Positions 58,441 to 64,000 of a DNA stretch of 64,000 nucleotides are shown here, one piece after another (positions within the stretch are counted from its first letter, which is position 1; each line of letters begins with the position of its first letter). Where the stretch lies: NCBI GenBank assembly GCA_000499405.2, contig HG738140.1, positions 15,949,097 through 16,013,096 of the forward strand, in the 5' to 3' direction. The notes beneath the pieces were generated by a model that was not told where the DNA came from, did not search any database, and saw nothing but the letters and a program-made list of their open reading frames with translations. Made by a program: the position numbers and the translations under genes. This stretch comes from Onchocerca volvulus (Eukaryota; Nematoda; Chromadorea; Rhabditida; Onchocercidae).

Positions 58441-61400
58441 TTTTGAAAAAGATAAAATATAAAATATTTGATTTTACTTTTTTCTCTCAACTTATATGTT
58501 TTGTTTTTCTATCAAATAATTAAAAATTATTCGCAAAAATCGAAGGAAGGGATTTGAGTATTTCAAGAGATAGTGAAGAAATTGAAATGAAAAAGACGAT
58601 AAACCTTTAAAAAAAAATTTTTATAGTAAAATTGAATCAGAATTATGAAAAGTCATGATTTAATTTCATTTTTCGTTTATTTTATCGTTATCGCTTTTAT
58701 GTAAAAGTGCAAGCCACGATCATTGGTGCTACCATTTGTCAACAAGAGAGGAAATTTTTTCAATTTAATCAGCAAAAAAGGCAACGAGAAATAAACATGT
58801 TTTACATTTTTTACACTTCAGAAGTTTCAATAAGTAACAAAACAGGCATCAGCTATTTATCATGATATTGACACCCGTTTCCTTATACATACATTATACA
58901 TAGAAAATGAAATAAAAAAAGAGAAAATCTTCTTAAAAATGAGATGAGTCTTAAGGTGAAATTATTTTTTGTTGAATTTTTAGTGAATTTTTGAACGAAA
59001 TACTTGTGCAGCCTTTTTTTATGCATATCTAAAATGCGAAGCAAAAATTTTTTTCTACATTGCTAGTCTCATTTTGCGTCGAAAATCCAAAAACTGAGAG
59101 TGAAATTGGAAAATAGGATTAAAATTTAATTGGCAATTATTAGAATTAATTAAGATTCGTAAATTGATATATAATGTTGAAAACTGCTTCAAATTTCTGA
59201 AAATTTTAGTTTGCATAAAAGAATATTTTTACATTCTATCAGCATTACCATTGAAATTGATTTGCATTGTAAATTTATAATTTTTCACTGTAATTTTAGT
59301 TTTCAATTTTAAATTGGCGTGAAATTAAAATATTTGTCTAAATTTGGAATAGATATTTTCTTTAATGGAAATAATTGTATTCAATAAAATCTTCGAAAAA
59401 ATTTGTTTAATGGGATTTCATGAAAGATGCATTTAAATAATTTTCTATTGCAACTAAAATTTATGAAAAAAGAAAATTATTTGTTGATAAAAGATATGAT
59501 GCAAATTTGACAAGATATTTCATAAACATTATTACTATTACTATATCACATGGATATGAAATAATTTAATGTATCAGTCACTATTGTTGTTTCTTTATTT
59601 GGTACAGTTACCATCCCTTATCACTTTCTGATTATCTTATCATCAACTGGATCATCATTATTAGCAATATCTTCATTTTTATATTATTCGTTTCAATTGC
59701 AGTTTTTATTTCATAGTATTGGCAATTAGTATCTTTTTTTCTTTTTGCTGTATCAAAATGCAACACTCGCATCATTCATTATCAATCTGTTTGATTTATA
59801 ATTTTTTGAACTTCCGTTATTCATATCTTATACCTAAAAATGAACAATCAATAATTCTTTAATATCGTTCTTTCCTTTTACCATTCTTATTAATTACTGT
59901 CGTAGTCACCTTTGCGTTACATTTTTCCTTATCATCATTGTTATTAATTATTCCAAATTTTTATACTCGTTTCATATCAGAAAATATTAAACAGTAGCAT
60001 ACAGTTGTAAAATATAATATTTCTGTTATTGATAGTTCGCTTTAAAAAAGTAAATTATATTTTCGTTTCTCTTCAGTTTATTTCTGGCATGTCATATTTT
60101 TTCTCCTACTATTAATTTTATTTTGAAATGAAGATTTGTTGAAAAATTTTTTTTATATAACAAAAGTTATTTGCTGAAACTTTTTTGAGAAGAATATTTG
60201 GGAAATTTTTTGAAAAAAAATACTTTTAGAATTTCTTTTCAGAAAAAAAAAAAAAAAAAAGTAGAAATACCGAAAAGATCGTTACAACATACACATATAT
60301 AATTTTCATTTTTTGCCAATTTTTCTTCACTTTGTAATTGTACCTTTTAACAAATTAATACTGTTACTGATGTTCGTCTTTTTTTATTTATGTTGAGAAA
60401 ATATAAATGGCAAAAAAAAAAAGATCATGAAGTGCGATGATATTAACAAGTTCCAGAAAAAGGAAATATTTGAGAAAGAATTTTGGAAAAATAAAATAAC
60501 GAAGATGATGAAGGTAAAAAAAAAAGGAATGATTAATTGATAATTAAATTTCCTGTTTACTTCTATTGCTCTCTCTTTCCTTCTTTTCTTTTCTTTCTGT
60601 AAAAAATGTTAAAATGTTGAAAATTATAAAAAGTTGTTTTTATAAAATGTAGTGCGAAACAATTTTTTATAATCTTCGATATTTTTAATATTTCTAAAAT
60701 TTTGAAAAAAGAATATTGATTTCAAAATTTAAACTTGGAAAAAATGATTTGATCGATCATTTTATCGTGATACAAAAAATTAAGATAAGCATTTTTGTAA
60801 CATTTCTGTTTATCTGTTCATATTTATCATATTATTAGGATTTTATAGTCGTTCAGTATTTCTACTGTTCATATTCATCACATTATTAAGATTTCATACG
60901 GAAGCTTATAGAATTAATGATCAGAAAAAGTTCAACCCATCATTTAGTGAAGGAGAATCATTTTGTTTATATCAATAAGAAGATGAAATGAAAAAGAATA
61001 CAATGTTAAATGGAATTAATGTTGTTGACTTCTCATTTCATAGTACTTTATATTCTAGTCTTTAATACCAAAATATGCCATTAAAGAATGTATATTTGTT
61101 AGTACCGAAATATGTCGTTAAAGAAAGTGTAATTGAAAAGTTTTCGTTTTTTTCCTTTCTTTTTTTCGCTTAAGCTTATTAAAATCGAATTTATCTTTAC
61201 ATTAATTCATTCAATTTACGACACCCTTATTTGACTGATAAAAGCATCGATTATTTAAATACATTTGTGATATTTTTCGTCTTTAATCTGCTGCAATTCA
61301 TCATAAAATTGCTAAGAAAATGAAAACAGCTTTCTTAATTTCAAAAAATTTTATCGAACTTAGCTATAGCTTTAAGTTCGTGAGAATACATTAATGAAAT

Positions 61401-64000
61401 TAAACGAAGAATGAGCAAAAATTTACAATTTAAATTTTGGACTTCTAGAAATCATATGTGAATGATATTCACCTTTAAACAATTAATGTATATTACTATT
61501 ATAAATATAGATCATATTTTCAGAGTAATTTGGAGGAAGGGATTTTGATAATTTTTAATTTTTGAAAATTTTAAAACGAATATTGGCAACATGAAAATTA
61601 ATTCATGTTGTTGATTACCGTGGTATTAATAGTGTTTGATATTTATTAATTTGCGAAATTTATATCAAATGACGATGACAATTTTTTCGCAGGAATAATT
61701 TTTTGATCCAATTAAATTTGATCAGACAAAAAAAAAAAAAAAAGGAAAGAAAGAAAGGCAAAATAAGAAAGTGACAAAATTATAAAAAATAAATAACGTC
61801 AAATTCCAGATTCCAATGAAATTTACACATTTTGTTTCAATTAAATGGAAAAAAAGTTAAGTGCGCAATTCAGGAAAATAACTGTTTGAAATAGTGAATT
61901 GAACTTTACATTCGTTTTTAAATAACTTTAAAAAGTTTCAAAATGCGCAAATATTCTATTTAAAGAAAAGAAAAAAAATAGAAATAAAGTTTTGGCAACT
62001 TGTAATGTTGTAACATTTCTATAAATGCAAAATTTTTTATTCATCAATATAAAAAAATTATTTAAATTTGATGTTATCTGCTAACAGAAATACGAATGAG
62101 CAAAAAGCAAATATTGATGACGATCATGAAAATGATGTTGATATGATTTGAAATGTTGAAAAAATGTTGAAATATTCAACAATTTGGAAACTTAAATACC
62201 AAAATCATGCAAAAATCTTATTCGTATATCTTATGCAGATATCTTAATTCGCTTACAAAATATACAGGGTTCGGATAATAAATTATCAAATGCTAATGGC
62301 AAGAACGAATCAGAAGAAATTACAGTTCTGTAATTTTCGAGAAAAAATAACTTCATCGAATGATGAATGGAATACACGCCAATTTAAAGTGACTTGTGAT
62401 CATATTAATGAATTAAAAAAGCTTATTAAATGCATCAAAATCGTTACTGAATATTTATGACTGGGCAATTATATTTAGATAATTAAATGTACAATTATAC
62501 GAATCTTTCGATATTACAGCACTTTTATAAAATGTTTCTGTTCCATAATGGATAATGAAGCGAAATTCAAAATGATATTTCGACTTTCGATTATTTTTGT
62601 GAATAAAATTCTATATGATTTACAATGTCTTTCAATTTTTAGTAATTATTGGTAAATCAAAACTAATTAAATATTAAGATTATCAAAGCAATTTCAAATT
62701 TGTCATAAAAGTGTTAGTATTCTGGATTTAATAAAGAATAAGCAAAAAATATAAATAAAAACAAAATTACAATATACTCTAGTATTATTATGTGTTGGAA
62801 TTTGATGAGAGGAATATTTACATGTTTATTCATTTGAGTACACAACAAAAAATCAAATGATACTATGTTTTTAACTGATATTAATCAGTTACTGTTAAGT
62901 ATCTACGAAAAACGTCTGGATGATTATAATTGATTTATTAAAACTGAGTTTTTTATCCAACAAGCTTATCTGCTTTGTATTATTTGGAGAATAAGAAATG
63001 AAATAATTCAATTTAAAATTTTACACATTTTTTAATTTCCTGATTTGAATATATAATGTTTATAGAAAACTTAAGCAATTTAAAGGTAAACAAACTTTTA
63101 CATCAAAAATTAAACTTTAAGTGGTTAAGATGGAGCGAAAAAATTAAAGAGCTGTTTGAAGTGATTAAAAGAAAGAAATATTGTTTAAGCATGTAAAGTG
63201 ATGGATGATTTAAAAGCATTGTAAGAAATTTATCTGAAGAAAATTAATATTTTAATTTGAAAATATCGCAGTAATGGAAGCTTTCATGGATTTAAAAAAA
63301 TTTTTCGATTAATTAATTTTCTTTTTTAAAAAATTGATTTTATCTTTCATTTATACGCATTTTATTCATACGAGTTACGACGTTGGATGCATAATACATA
63401 CTTCAGATATCTTTTCGACATGATTTCAATTTAATTCCGGTTTGATAACTTCAATTCCAAATTTCAAACAAATTATTTGTTGCACACTCAATCTCTTTCT
63501 ATTTTTTATATTACTGCATTATTTGATTTATTTTCTGTTGCATTTTTCACTCATTTTTTTAACATTCGTACTTAGTTTTTGTACTTTTTTTCTTTAGATT
63601 TTACATTTATCGATATTTATGAAAAATAGAATCTGCCATGCATTGCAAAACATTTTTCTTACATGCTTTTTGCAAATTATCGACTATAAAATACCAAAAT
63701 ACTACGCTAATATTATCAATAAGAACAAAATGGTTCAAAATTATCATTCATTTGATTGAAGGTTATCATTCATGGCTTGGAATTATCATATTTGGATTTA
63801 AAATTATCGTTTATATATTATTGTTCACATAATTTGAAAAAAGTAATAACTAAAAAATTATTACTGTTAGATTAATTTTTTTTTCATCAATAAACGGATT
63901 AATAAAAATATAGCATCGATTCTTTATTTTTTTCGCTTTTGAAAGTTTACAATTGCTTCCGTTATAAACAGGATGATATATTTTAATGAACATAATATTT
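58441..64000. other. AT-rich region without recognisable genes
   Basis: 5.5 kb of A/T-rich DNA with many poly-A and poly-T runs. No open frame reaches a size or composition that suggests a gene, and no exon-like stretch with matching splice signals stands out. The longest frame (about 64 codons near 63.64 kb) is low-complexity. Confidence 0.6.

Noticed and set aside
58441..64000. Possible gene in the right-hand 5.5 kb
   Set aside because: Scanned both strands; only short low-complexity frames and homopolymer runs.

Overview
The window looks like nuclear DNA of a nematode. It is strongly AT-rich. Genes are split by many GT...AG introns with the extended TTTCAG/TTTTAG acceptors typical of worms. 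Two genes have an acceptor-like AG only 4-15 nt before the start codon, as expected for spliced-leader trans-splicing. The proteins are clearly animal. The mix of short and kilobase-long introns and the overall base composition suggest a clade III (spirurid/filarial-like) worm, but that is an inference and I cannot name a species.

Five conserved genes could be rebuilt exon by exon. (1) + strand, left edge to 6104: the C-terminal half of dynactin subunit 1 (p150-Glued, dnc-1); its start lies outside the window. (2) - strand, 19233-10175: a complete 27-exon USP47-type deubiquitinase of 1300 aa. (3) - strand, 31585-24635: a complete 19-exon PLAA/UFD-3 (Doa1) of 825 aa, with WD40 repeats, two PFU-like units instead of one, and a PUL domain. 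(4) + strand, 32820-37541: a complete 9-exon SF3A3 (SF3a60) of 499 aa. (5) - strand, 48545-40227: a complete 8-exon myeloid leukemia factor of 300 aa with a 6.1-kb first intron. In genes 2-5 the exon lengths sum exactly to an open frame with matching splice phases. Gene 1 has two junctions whose phases do not agree.

PLAA and SF3A3 are divergent and share a 1.2-kb intergenic region, which holds a GC-rich block able to form two hairpins (candidate ncRNA). PLAA and USP47 both act in the ubiquitin system and lie in tandem, 5.4 kb apart. PLAA and SF3A3 each appear to contain one GC-AG intron.

The rest is gene-poor. A Gly/Tyr-rich peptide exon without a visible first exon lies at 8324-8473, beside a dispersed repeat. 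A decayed minus-strand gene lies at 38.2-39.1 kb. The right side (52-58.5 kb) holds (AAT)n tracts, several copies of a dispersed repeat family, and two degenerate Helitron coding remnants facing each other (55.8-57.9 kb). From 58.4 kb to the end I see no gene. I found no tRNA, rRNA or CRISPR array.
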